The notes under the pieces: generated by a model
The model's database searches: none
Seen by the model: the letters and a program-made list of their open reading frames with translations, nothing else
Told to the model about the DNA's origin: nothing
Shown: positions 34,816 to 43,568 of the stretch, piece by piece
Position numbering within the stretch: position 1 is the stretch's first letter
How the letters are laid out: each line of letters starts with the position of its first letter
Made by a program: the position numbers and the translations under genes
From: Xylanibacter ruminicola
Lineage (GTDB): Bacteria; Bacteroidota; Bacteroidia; Bacteroidales; Bacteroidaceae
Length of the DNA: 64,000 bases
Direction: 5' to 3'
NCBI RefSeq assembly: GCF_900107775.1
Contig: NZ_FNRF01000003.1
Span: 62,001 to 126,000, forward strand

Positions 34816-37800
34816 TTAGAAATTAACATTGAGTGAGAAGTTCCAAACGCGAGCTGTTACGTAGGTATCGTCCGAAGTTCCAGTAAAGCTGTACTGTGGG
34901 TTCATACCCTTGCGACCAGTCAATGTGAAGAGGTTCTCAACACCAGCGGTAAGTGTTACGCCATTGATGCCTGCGTTCATAGCTGTGAGCCACTTCTTAG
35001 GCAGGTTGTACGACAGACTGATGTTCTTCATTACCAGGTAAGATGCGCTGGTGAGCCAGCGGTCGCTGGTAGCGTTGTTATACGAACTCAGATTGTAGTC
35101 CATGGCGGGCACGCCGTTTGGATCAATGCGGTCGGCCGATGTCTCGGTCATGCCCTCGGGCACGCCGTTCCAAGCCTTCAGGGCATCCTTGTGCAGGGCT
35201 GAACCGCTCGACATGGCGTTGGTCGACATGAGTGTCTGATAAGTGTAGTCGATAGTCTTACCACCCAGGCTGTAGGTAGCCAGGAGGCTCAGTGTAAGAT
35301 CCTTCCAGCTTACGTTGCCGTGAACCGAACCGTAGACGGTAGGAGCAGCTGTGCCGTGGAAGTCGCGCTTGCCGTAAGAGGTATTGGTAGTGTAGTCAAC
35401 ACCGTTGATGGTTACCAGTTCGCCCATCTGAGCGGCAGTGGCCTTCATATCAGGGTCGAGTGTGTAAAGCGAACGACCGGTCATCTGGTCGACACCCTCG
35501 AAGTGATAGGTGTAGAAGTCGTACAGCGAGCGACCCTCGGTATAGTTGTGTACACCCGAAAGGATGTTGTCGCCGTTAGGCAGCTTGATAATCTTGTTTT
35601 TGATGAATGTGGCGTCGAAACCGAGGTTTACCAGCCAGTTCTTTTTGCTCAGCACGTCGCCGTCGATCGAAATTTCCACACCGCGGTTGGCGATGGTACC
35701 GATATTCTTGTTAACGGTCATGTTGAAATAATCCTGGTTGTAAGAGAACGAACCGGCCGACAGAGGCAGACGTACGGCAAAGAGCAGGTCCTTGTTGCGC
35801 TTGTCGAAGTAGCCGATGCTGAAGTTCATGCGGCCGAACAGGCGACCCTCGAGGGCCACGTCAACGGTCTGTGCTGTCTCCCACTTGATATCCTCGGCGC
35901 TCAGGCTCTGCTTCATCAGGGCACCCTCGCCACCGTTCTTCTCAATGTAGTAAAGGGCCTGGTAGCCATAGTAGCCTACACCGGCGTCGTTACCAACCTC
36001 GCCGTACGATGCACGCAGGCGCAACTGGTTAATCCATTTCACATCGCGCAGGAACTCCTCCTTCTTGGCATTCCATGTAGCACCGAACGAGAAGAAGTTA
36101 CCCCAGCGGTTTGAGCTGGCAAAACGCGAAGAACCATCGCGACGCAGCGAAGCATCTACAAAGTAGCGCTGATCGTAGTTATAGCGGGCGCGAGCCAGGT
36201 ACGACTCGGTAGCATACTCCTCGTTGTAACCGCTCAGGTATGAGTTCTGAATGAAATTGCCCAGCACATAGATACCACTGGCCACCATCTTGGTATTCAT
36301 ACCGTCGAAGTTCTCGGTCTGATAGTGTGTATTCTCGTGACCCACCATCACGTCGATGTGGTGATCGCCAAACTCGTGAGCCCAGTTCAGCAGCTCCTGC
36401 ATGGTGTAGTCCTCGTACTCGTTGCTGTAGTTAGCCAGTCGACCGCCGTTTGTGGCACCATCACCAATCTCGGGGTTGTTGTAGGTCTGGCGTGTTGACG
36501 AAGTGTGCGCCAGGTTGCCCTTGATGGTAAGCGAGAAGTCGTAAGGCAGGTTCACTGTAGCATAAGCAGTACCATTCAGTACGTTACGCTTGCGTGTATC
36601 GGTATCTGTGCGCAGCTCGTAAGCAATGTTACGGTTGTCGAGATAGTCGGATTCTGTATCATATACATAGTTGCCGTACTTGTCGGTAGCAATGCTGCCG
36701 TCGGCGTTGTGGCTATATATAGGATAGATAGGCGCCATGTAGCGGGCGGTGTTGAATGGGTTTGAATAGTAGCTACCCTTGGCGTTGTCGTTGAAGTGGC
36801 GCTTTGAGATGGCACCATTCAGGTTTACACCTACGGTAATCCACTTGTTAGGTGTGTAGGTAGAGTTAACACGGGCAGTGTAGCGCTCGTAGTCGCTGCT
36901 TACGATGTAACCCTTCTCCTTCAGATAACCCAGTGATGAGTAAACATTGGTCTTATCGTTGGTAAAGTTACCGCTCAGGATGTACTCCTGACGCTGACCT
37001 GTGCGCTCGATGTTGTCCTCCCAGTCCAGGTCGGTATAGCCGGGCAGCACGTTGGCCACCATCTTACCGTTCTCGTCGAACAGCTGATCGCTGGCGCGGT
37101 CCCAGATGTTCTGGTGCATCACGTCGGTAGCCAGGTGGGCGCTTGCGTAGGCCTTAGCCTCGTCCTCGCTCAAGCCCATCGAACCGGTCATAGCCCAGTT
37201 CTTCATGGCCTTCCACGATGTCTCCATGTAGTCGTTCACACCCAGACGGTCGTACTCCTTGATACCACGGTTGTAGAAACCCTGGTTAATCTTCAGGTCG
37301 ATAGATGAGTTGCCCTCGTGCGAAATACCGCTCTTGGTGGTGATGATAACCACACCGGCCGATGCACGGTTACCGTACAGGGCTGCCGATGCAGCATCCT
37401 TCAGTACCGACATGCTCTTGATATCATCGGGGTTCAGGTCGGCAATATTTCCGTTGTAGATGATACCGTCTACTACGTAGAGTGGGGTGTTTGAACCGTT
37501 GAGCGAACCGATACCGCGGATGCGGATCTTTGGCTCGGCACCAGGCTCACCATAGGTGTTGTTAACCTGTACGCCGGGGGCAGCACCCTCGAGTGCACTG
37601 GTAACGTTCGAGGCAATACGCTTCTCGATGGCCTTCTGGTCTACGGTTGAAACCGAACCGGTAATACTCTGCTTCTTGGCAGTACCGTAAGCCACAACTA
37701 CCACCTCTTCGAGTGTCTCGGTGTCGGGCTTCATGATTACGCGCATACCGTTCACGGCCTTCAGAATCTCGGTCTTGCAGCCCAGGTAGGTAATCTCAAT

Positions 37801-38010
37801 CATGTCCTTACCCTCGGGCATCTGTACGGTGAAGTTTCCTTCGTAATCAGTGATGGCACCTGTACCTGCACCCACAATCTTGACGGTAGCGCCGATGATG
37901 GGCTCGCCATCCTCCTGTGAGAGTACTGTACCTGTAACTTTTGTCTGTGCCAGCGCTGTTCCCACAAAAAGGAACAGACCGACGATGAACATCGTTAGTC
38001 GTTGTTTCAT
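34816..38010 (-). CDS. SusC/RagA-family TonB-linked outer-membrane transporter (pair 2)
   Basis: 1064 residues. Signal peptide, carboxypeptidase-regulatory-like domain (KVTGTVLSQEDGEPIIGATV, residues about 24-100), TonB box region (LEEVVVVAYG), plug (about 115-240: IRIRGIGSLNGSNTPLYVVDG and DAASAALYGNRASAGVVIITTK) and a 22-strand barrel ending VWNFSLNVNF. Its first 90 residues are very similar to the other SusC here (39857-42853), but the barrels differ, so the pairs probably import different glycans. SusD follows 24 bases later. No sigma/anti-sigma or hybrid sensor gene is adjacent. Confidence 0.95.
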   Translation of the reverse strand: MKQRLTMFIVGLFLFVGTALAQTKVTGTVLSQEDGEPIIGATVKIVGAGTGAITDYEGNFTVQMPEGKDMIEITYLGCKTEILKAVNGMRVIMKPDTETLEEVVVVAYGTAKKQSITGSVSTVDQKAIEKRIASNVTSALEGAAPGVQVNNTYGEPGAEPKIRIRGIGSLNGSNTPLYVVDGIIYNGNIADLNPDDIKSMSVLKDAASAALYGNRASAGVVIITTKSGISHEGNSSIDLKINQGFYNRGIKEYDRLGVNDYMETSWKAMKNWAMTGSMGLSEDEAKAYASAHLATDVMHQNIWDRASDQLFDENGKMVANVLPGYTDLDWEDNIERTGQRQEYILSGNFTNDKTNVYSSLGYLKEKGYIVSSDYERYTARVNSTYTPNKWITVGVNLNGAISKRHFNDNAKGSYYSNPFNTARYMAPIYPIYSHNADGSIATDKYGNYVYDTESDYLDNRNIAYELRTDTDTRKRNVLNGTAYATVNLPYDFSLTIKGNLAHTSSTRQTYNNPEIGDGATNGGRLANYSNEYEDYTMQELLNWAHEFGDHHIDVMVGHENTHYQTENFDGMNTKMVASGIYVLGNFIQNSYLSGYNEEYATESYLARARYNYDQRYFVDASLRRDGSSRFASSNRWGNFFSFGATWNAKKEEFLRDVKWINQLRLRASYGEVGNDAGVGYYGYQALYYIEKNGGEGALMKQSLSAEDIKWETAQTVDVALEGRLFGRMNFSIGYFDKRNKDLLFAVRLPLSAGSFSYNQDYFNMTVNKNIGTIANRGVEISIDGDVLSKKNWLVNLGFDATFIKNKIIKLPNGDNILSGVHNYTEGRSLYDFYTYHFEGVDQMTGRSLYTLDPDMKATAAQMGELVTINGVDYTTNTSYGKRDFHGTAAPTVYGSVHGNVSWKDLTLSLLATYSLGGKTIDYTYQTLMSTNAMSSGSALHKDALKAWNGVPEGMTETSADRIDPNGVPAMDYNLSSYNNATSDRWLTSASYLVMKNISLSYNLPKKWLTAMNAGINGVTLTAGVENLFTLTGRKGMNPQYSFTGTSDDTYVTARVWNFSLNVNF

Positions 38011-38097
38011 AAAAATCTCTCTTTTTAATAATTATATGTTATACCTGTAGTCTCAATCTCTTCCTTTTTTTGGACATAAGGTCCCGTTTCGGGGCTG

Positions 38098-38129
38098 CAA
38101 AATTACTGCATATTATTATAATAGACAAA
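38098..38129 (-). promoter_or_regulatory. Promoter of susC/susD pair 2
   Basis: On the minus strand TTTG (38129-38126), 20-base spacer, TAATTTTG (38105-38098). The leader is about 85 bases long and begins near a CCCCGAAACGGG hairpin. Confidence 0.88.
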
Positions 38130-38280
38130 TAATTTTATTAAAAGGGGGTTGTTTTCTAACATATTTTAACCATTTTAATACAAATGGTATTCAAAAATAC
38201 AATCTGAAAGCAGTTTTTTGCGGTTAACTTACACTTTGCTCAGCTAAGGTTGGTTTTTGATATTAAATTGTTATGCACAA
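38126..38280 (-). promoter_or_regulatory. Conserved control region upstream of susC pair 2
   Basis: About 150 bases shared with the region at 43006-43158. Three blocks are near-identical and equally spaced: GGGGG...TAACATATTTTAAC, GGTTAACTTACACTTTG (38222-38238) and TTAAATTGTTATGCA (38263-38277). A likely site for a shared activator or sigma factor. The rest of the 38011-38361 gap holds the promoter, leader and a terminator. Confidence 0.75.
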
Positions 38281-38296
38281 AATATGCATTTATTTA

Positions 38297-38334
38297 CAAA
38301 GAAATCGCAGGCTTGCTTGGGGGCAAACCTGCGA
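38297..38334 (-). terminator. Terminator after susD of pair 1
   Basis: TCGCAGGTTTGC/GCAAGCCTGCGA (one mismatch) on the minus strand, followed by TTTCTTTG. Confidence 0.8.
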
Positions 38335-38361
38335 AATGTTTATAACTTTTGAAAAGTGGGA

Positions 38362-39837
38362 TTACTTAGGGAGATTAGATGCCCAACCCTCGTTCTGTGT
38401 TACACCAAAGTTTGCATTGATCTCATCGTTAGGGATGGGGAATACAAATTCAGAGATGTTGAAATTGTTTGCACGGAACAGGATCTTAGGTGCATTGTAG
38501 GCCTCTACCTGAGCGGGATCGCCCCAGCGGCGCAGGTCGTACAGGCGCAGACCCTCCTGGAAGAGCTCGCGTGCGCGCTCGTCCTTCAGGAATGTGTAGA
38601 GATCGGCAGCGGTGCTAGGCAGATCGGCTGTTGTAGCAATGGCTGTGTTACGCTTAGCTACGGGCAGCAGAGCCTCCTGAGCCTTGGCTACGTCGTTCTT
38701 CTTGATGTAGCTCTCTGCGATAATCAGATACATCTCAGGAGCGTTAATCAGGTAGTTGGTAGCGTGGGCGGGGTTGCCTGAACCGTAAGAAGCGAACTTA
38801 CCACCAGCGAATACAGGGGCAGTCTCGGTTGAGCTTGCGTCCATGGCCATGATGGCGTTACGTACGTCGGTGTCGGCATACATAGCCAGCAGCTTGGGGC
38901 TTGGGCTGAAGTTGTAGGTAGTCCACAGTGTACCGCAAGAGTTGGCACTCCAGTTCTGACTGGCGTTGATGTCGAGATAGAACAGGCTCTCGGTGTTTGA
39001 ACCGCCGCCGTTGTACAGGGCCTTATAGTCGGCCTTTGTATAGGCCAGTGCAGGTGTGCCGGCATCGCTCAGGGCTGCCTTAGCGCTGCTGATAGCACCA
39101 TCCCAGTTCTCCATATAAAGGTATGTACGTGCCAGCAGACCCTCGACAGCAGCTACACCAAAGTAGCACTTGTCGCCACGGTCGCCACCGGCAGCAGCGA
39201 AGTACTCCAGCGACTTCTTCAGGTCGCTCACAATCATATTGTAGCTGTCGCCTACAGTGGCGCGGCTAACCTCAGTGAAGGCAGGGATAGGAGTGTCGCT
39301 GATAACGATACCGGGCTTGGCCGAGAAATCGTTGCCATTAACCTTGATCTGATGTGCGAAAACGTTCACCAGCTTAAGGTTTGCGTATGCACGCAGGGCG
39401 TAAGCCTCGGCGCGGCACAGGTCGAGTGTCTGCTTGTCGTCGGCAGTAGCGTCGGCATAAAGCTTGTCGGCTGCTACAATCACGCGGGCTGAGTTGTCAA
39501 CAATCTTGTAACCATACTCCCAGATGTAGCTGAGATACGACTCAGTGTCCTGGAATGTGTACTGGTAGATCTTGTCCCAGTGACCGGTCTTGGTGTTCCA
39601 GTATGAGATGTCGGTTGGAACGTCGCCGATAGTGGTTGCGTAGTTACCTGCAAAATATCTTTCGAAAAGGTTGTAATATACGCCACCCAGTGCGGTTGAA
39701 ACATTGCTTGTGCTTGAAAGACCTGTTTCTACATCGATACCTTTGTAGTATTTGGTTTCAAGGAAGTCATCACCGCAGCTAACAAATCCCATTGTCAGGG
39801 TGAGTGCCATGGCACCTGTTATAATTTTATTTTTCAT
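38362..39837 (-). CDS. SusD/RagB-family outer-membrane glycan-binding lipoprotein (pair 1)
   Basis: 491 residues with a lipoprotein signal (GFVSC, Cys21). SusD-like helices (AYALRAYANLKLVNVFAH), ASYGSGNPAHATNYLINAPEMYLIIAES and the C-terminal KDERARELFQEGLRLYDLRRWGD signature. It begins 19 bases after the susC stop and is followed by a terminator. Glycan target unknown. Confidence 0.94.
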   Translation of the reverse strand: MKNKIITGAMALTLTMGFVSCGDDFLETKYYKGIDVETGLSSTSNVSTALGGVYYNLFERYFAGNYATTIGDVPTDISYWNTKTGHWDKIYQYTFQDTESYLSYIWEYGYKIVDNSARVIVAADKLYADATADDKQTLDLCRAEAYALRAYANLKLVNVFAHQIKVNGNDFSAKPGIVISDTPIPAFTEVSRATVGDSYNMIVSDLKKSLEYFAAAGGDRGDKCYFGVAAVEGLLARTYLYMENWDGAISSAKAALSDAGTPALAYTKADYKALYNGGGSNTESLFYLDINASQNWSANSCGTLWTTYNFSPSPKLLAMYADTDVRNAIMAMDASSTETAPVFAGGKFASYGSGNPAHATNYLINAPEMYLIIAESYIKKNDVAKAQEALLPVAKRNTAIATTADLPSTAADLYTFLKDERARELFQEGLRLYDLRRWGDPAQVEAYNAPKILFRANNFNISEFVFPIPNDEINANFGVTQNEGWASNLPK

Positions 39838-39856
39838 ATTGTTATCTTCTTATTAA

Positions 39857-42853
39857 TTAGAAAGTAATTTGAACACCAGCTACATAAGTAGAAACTGCAG
39901 GATACTGCCATGCAATAACACCGCTCTCAAATGTCTCAGGGTTGTAACCTACGAAGTCGCTTGCAGCCCAAGTGTGGAGGTTGTCGCAAGAGATATAGAT
40001 GCGAGCCTTCTCGATCAGAGCCTTTGTTGTGATGCTCTTTGGCAGTGTGTAACCAACAGATACGTTGCTCAGGCGCAGGAAGTTGCCGCTGTAGAGGAAA
40101 CGTGTTGAGTTCTGAGTGCTGCTATTTGGATCGCCGTAGATGTACTGTGGGTACTTGGCATTCTTGTTGTCCTCGGTCCAAGAGTTCAGGGCAACGTCCT
40201 CGAGTGGTGTGCGGAACGACATACCGAAACCGGTGAAGCGGGCACCTGAATCGAATACCTTGCCACCCAGACGGTAGTTGAATGTCATGCTGGCGTCGAA
40301 GTCCTTCCATGTTACTGTTGTACCGAAACCACCGAATACCTTAGGATCGGCCGAACCTACGTAGCGCTTGGCTGCCTCGGTGTAGTTCTCGGTCAGCTCG
40401 TCGCCCTCGGCATTCTTGTACCACTGTGCCTTACCGTTCTCGGGGTTAACACCTGCATACTCCTTCATGTAGAACTGACGGTAGGGGCGACCAGCCTCGA
40501 TGATGGTGTATGAACCCTCGATAGGCTTGTCGGTTGAAAGGGCAATAACCTTGTTCTTGTTCCAAGTCAGGTTGGCATAAGCGGTCCAGTTAAGATCCTT
40601 GTTGCGAAGGATGGTACCGTTGATCGACAGCTCGATACCGCTGTTGCGGATAGAACCGATGTTCTGATAAGTCTCGGTCATACCGGTAGTTCTTGACAGG
40701 GGAACCTTGAACAGGGCGTCGCTAGTCTTCTCGTTATAGTAGTCCAATGTAACGTTCAAACGGTTGAAGAACTGAAGGTCAACACCAATGTCGAACTTCT
40801 TAGAAACCTCCCATGTGAGCTCAGAGTTAGAGATCGACTCTGGAGTCATACCTGATGCACCGTGGTAGTTGCTACCTGATACATAGAAACCACGTGCAGC
40901 GTAGAAACCGATATCCTGGTTACCTACAGTACCGTAAGATACGCGGAATGTACCGTTGGTAAGGGTGTTGTTGCCCTCAAGGAATTTCTCGCCGGTGAAG
41001 CGCCATTTGCCACCTACCGACCAGAATGTACCCCAGCGCTTGTTAGAGCCGAATACCGAAGAACCGTCGTGACGGAGTGAAGCTGACAGATAATACTTGT
41101 CGGCGAAAGAGTAGTGAGCATCGCCGAAGTATGATGCCAGACGAGCCTCTTTCTTGTAGTACTCAGAATCGTTCCAGTGACCTACGGTCGAGAGGTCTCT
41201 CATACCGGCAGATGCGAATGGGAAGTTGTCGCCGCTGTAGTACTCATACCAGTAATCCTTGCGCTGCATCTCCTGACCCAGCATCAGGCTGAGGTTGTGC
41301 TGCTGGCCGAAGGTGTAGTTCCAACCCAGGATGTTGTTCCATGTAAGTGTGGTGGTCTGCGAGTTGTACTGCTGACCGAGACCGGGATAGTCCATACCCT
41401 GTGGGTTGTAGATAGCGCTCCAGTACTGATACTGGCGCAGGCCATAGATGTTGGCACCGAATGTGCTCTTGAAGTAGATACCCTTGCCGAAGTCAACCTG
41501 CAGGTATGGGCTTGCGCTCAGGGTTGTTGTCTTATCCTCGTTGATATCGCCGAGCTCCTTGTCCCATACAGCAAATGGGTTGTAAGAGTCAACGTTTGAG
41601 TAAGTTCCGTCCTCGTTGTAAACGGGGTAGAAAGGCTGCATTGAGCTGATGGCGCCTACAGTGGCGTTGGTGAACGAACCACCAGTTGACTGTGAGAAGC
41701 CGTTCTTTACAGAGTAAGCGTACGACAGGTTGGCACCAAACTTGAACATCTTGAACTTGCTGTCGACGTTGATGCGGCCAGAGTAGCGCTTAAAGTCGGA
41801 TGCGATGATAATACCCTTAGTGTCCAGGTAGCCTGCGCTGACATAGTAGTTGGTCTCGCCGGTCTGGCCACTGATGTTGATGTTATAATCCTGGTAGTAT
41901 CCCTTGCGCGAAATCTCGTCCATCCAGTCGGTGCTGGTCTTACCGTCCCACTCGTACATATCGGTCAGGTCGGCAATACGGGCTTCCTTGGTACCACCGT
42001 AGCGTGCCACGTAACCGTCGGCATACAGGCTCATGGTCTGCTCGGCATTGGCAAACTTCATGTTGTTGTTAGCCATGGCAGTAAAGCCCTGCTTGATGTC
42101 GACATTTATGTTGTGGCGGCCCTTGGCACCCTTCTTGGTGGTGATCACGATCACACCGTTACCGGCACGTGCACCGTAGATAGCGGTAGCGGCAGCGTCC
42201 TTCAGTACGGTAACGCTCTCGATATCACTTGGGTTGATAGATGCCATTGGGTCCATGGCGTTGTTAGAGCTGCTGCTCATGGTGTCGTAGTCTGAGTTTA
42301 CAGGCACACCGTCGATCACGTAGAGTGGCTGTGTTCCTGAGTTCAGCGAGGCGCGACCACGAACATAAACCGAACCCCATGTACCAGGCATGCTTGATGA
42401 GTTGTTCATCTGTACACCTGTGATGGTTCCCTCGAGTGCCTTCACAAAGTTGGCATCGCTCTTCTTCTCTACTACTGCGCCGTCAACCTTCGAGGCGGCA
42501 CCTGTGAACGAAGCCTTGCGCTGCGAACCGTAACCGGTCACAACCACCTCGTCAACCACCTGAGCGTCGGTCTTCAGGAAAACGCGCATGTTGGCCTTGG
42601 CCTTAACGGTCTTGCTCTGGTAGCCCAGATAGCTCACTTCGAGCTGATCCTTACCCTCGGGCATGGCTACGGTGAATCGTCCGTTCACGTCGGTCAACAT
42701 ACCTGTACTTGTACCAACCACCTTAACGGCAGCTCCGATGATGGGCTGTCCGTCTTCCTGTGAGAGTACTGTACCAGTAACTTTTGTCTGTGCCAGCGCT
42801 GTGCCTACAAACAGGAACAAGCTGACGAAAAACAACGTTAGTCTTTTTTTCAT
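39857..42853 (-). CDS. SusC/RagA-family TonB-linked outer-membrane transporter (pair 1)
   Basis: 998 residues from the ATG at 42853, where the signal peptide begins; a longer in-frame extension overlaps the promoter. Carboxypeptidase-regulatory-like domain (KVTGTVLSQEDGQPIIGAAV), TonB box (VDEVVVTGYG), plug (VYVRGRASLNSGTQPLYVIDG, DAAATAIYGARAGNGVIVITTKKG) and a barrel ending YVAGVQITF. It acts with the SusD-like lipoprotein downstream, using TonB/ExbBD energy. The N-terminal 90 residues nearly match the other SusC, pointing to duplication followed by barrel divergence. Confidence 0.95.
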   Translation of the reverse strand: MKKRLTLFFVSLFLFVGTALAQTKVTGTVLSQEDGQPIIGAAVKVVGTSTGMLTDVNGRFTVAMPEGKDQLEVSYLGYQSKTVKAKANMRVFLKTDAQVVDEVVVTGYGSQRKASFTGAASKVDGAVVEKKSDANFVKALEGTITGVQMNNSSSMPGTWGSVYVRGRASLNSGTQPLYVIDGVPVNSDYDTMSSSSNNAMDPMASINPSDIESVTVLKDAAATAIYGARAGNGVIVITTKKGAKGRHNINVDIKQGFTAMANNNMKFANAEQTMSLYADGYVARYGGTKEARIADLTDMYEWDGKTSTDWMDEISRKGYYQDYNINISGQTGETNYYVSAGYLDTKGIIIASDFKRYSGRINVDSKFKMFKFGANLSYAYSVKNGFSQSTGGSFTNATVGAISSMQPFYPVYNEDGTYSNVDSYNPFAVWDKELGDINEDKTTTLSASPYLQVDFGKGIYFKSTFGANIYGLRQYQYWSAIYNPQGMDYPGLGQQYNSQTTTLTWNNILGWNYTFGQQHNLSLMLGQEMQRKDYWYEYYSGDNFPFASAGMRDLSTVGHWNDSEYYKKEARLASYFGDAHYSFADKYYLSASLRHDGSSVFGSNKRWGTFWSVGGKWRFTGEKFLEGNNTLTNGTFRVSYGTVGNQDIGFYAARGFYVSGSNYHGASGMTPESISNSELTWEVSKKFDIGVDLQFFNRLNVTLDYYNEKTSDALFKVPLSRTTGMTETYQNIGSIRNSGIELSINGTILRNKDLNWTAYANLTWNKNKVIALSTDKPIEGSYTIIEAGRPYRQFYMKEYAGVNPENGKAQWYKNAEGDELTENYTEAAKRYVGSADPKVFGGFGTTVTWKDFDASMTFNYRLGGKVFDSGARFTGFGMSFRTPLEDVALNSWTEDNKNAKYPQYIYGDPNSSTQNSTRFLYSGNFLRLSNVSVGYTLPKSITTKALIEKARIYISCDNLHTWAASDFVGYNPETFESGVIAWQYPAVSTYVAGVQITF

Positions 42854-42977
42854 AAATTCTCTCTTTTGTAAATTAATAATGTTTATAACTTTTAAATTCT
42901 CTCTTTCTAATACTATTAGTAGCTGGTTATTTATGCAATAACTATTAATTTTGCACGTTTTTGCCACTTTCGGGTTG

Positions 42978-43009
42978 CAAAAATAACGTATAATCTCTAA
43001 ATAAACAAA
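42978..43009 (-). promoter_or_regulatory. Promoter of susC/susD pair 1
   Basis: On the minus strand TTTG (43009-43006), 20-base spacer, TATTTTTG (42985-42978). Leader of about 120 bases. Confidence 0.88.
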
Positions 43010-43158
43010 TAATTTTTTTAAAAAGGGGGTATTTTATAACATATTTTAACTGTTAGCGAGTATTACTTGACCAAAATCAATGTGAAAGTTGAAATTAGTG
43101 GTTAACTTACACTTTGTAAACTGCAAGTTTGGTTTTGATGTTAAATTGTTATGCATAA
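43006..43158 (-). promoter_or_regulatory. Conserved control region upstream of susC pair 1
   Basis: Near-duplicate of 38126-38280: GGGGG...TAACATATTTTAAC, GGTTAACTTACACTTTG (43100-43116) and TTAAATTGTTATGCA (43141-43155), with distances from the -33 box equal within 2 bases. The remaining part of 42854-43171 is the promoter and an AT-rich leader. Confidence 0.75.
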
Positions 43159-43171
43159 AAAATACGCTTTG

Positions 43172-43540
43172 TTAAGATTTCTTCTTTTTGTTCACGTTCA
43201 GTGGTGTGCTTTTGGGGTAGGCGATGGTGTAGGCGGCGTCGAGGGCGCGCAGGTCTATCTGATAGTAGCTGATGCCTGTGCGCACGGCCACGATGGCTCG
43301 CAGCAGTTCGCGATGCGGGCGCGGGTAGAGGCCAGGCGGTGGGAGCTGGTCCCAACCGGCCTGACAGCAAAGGTGGCATACTTGCCAGATAAACTCGGGG
43401 GTGGCCTCGCCACCAAACCATAGTTGCAGTACGCGGCGAATGCAAAAGCGTTTGCAGTGCAATCGGCAGTAGCGGCGCGTGCGGCGCAGCAGTCGCCACA
43501 GTGCCACAAAAGTTTCTTGTGTGTTATCAATGTGTTCCAT
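43172..43540 (-). CDS. Small basic Cys/Trp-rich protein of the island
   Basis: 122 residues, starting 28 bases after the primase-helicase stop, hence probably co-transcribed. An Arg/Cys-rich N-terminal half (LWRLLRRTRRYCRLHCKRFCIRR), FIWQVCHLCCQAGWDQLPPPGLYPRPH, and a Lys-rich end. The three CxxC/CC groups could bind metal. I do not recognise a family. It may be a small accessory to the helicase; its existence as a protein is likely but not certain. Confidence 0.55.
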   Translation of the reverse strand: MEHIDNTQETFVALWRLLRRTRRYCRLHCKRFCIRRVLQLWFGGEATPEFIWQVCHLCCQAGWDQLPPPGLYPRPHRELLRAIVAVRTGISYYQIDLRALDAAYTIAYPKSTPLNVNKKKKS

Positions 43541-43568
43541 AATCGTTTTATTTTTAGTGCCTTATTAC

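Noticed and set aside
38011..38361. Invertible promoter between the two susCD pairs
   Set aside because: The two control regions are direct, not inverted, repeats, and no recombinase gene is nearby.
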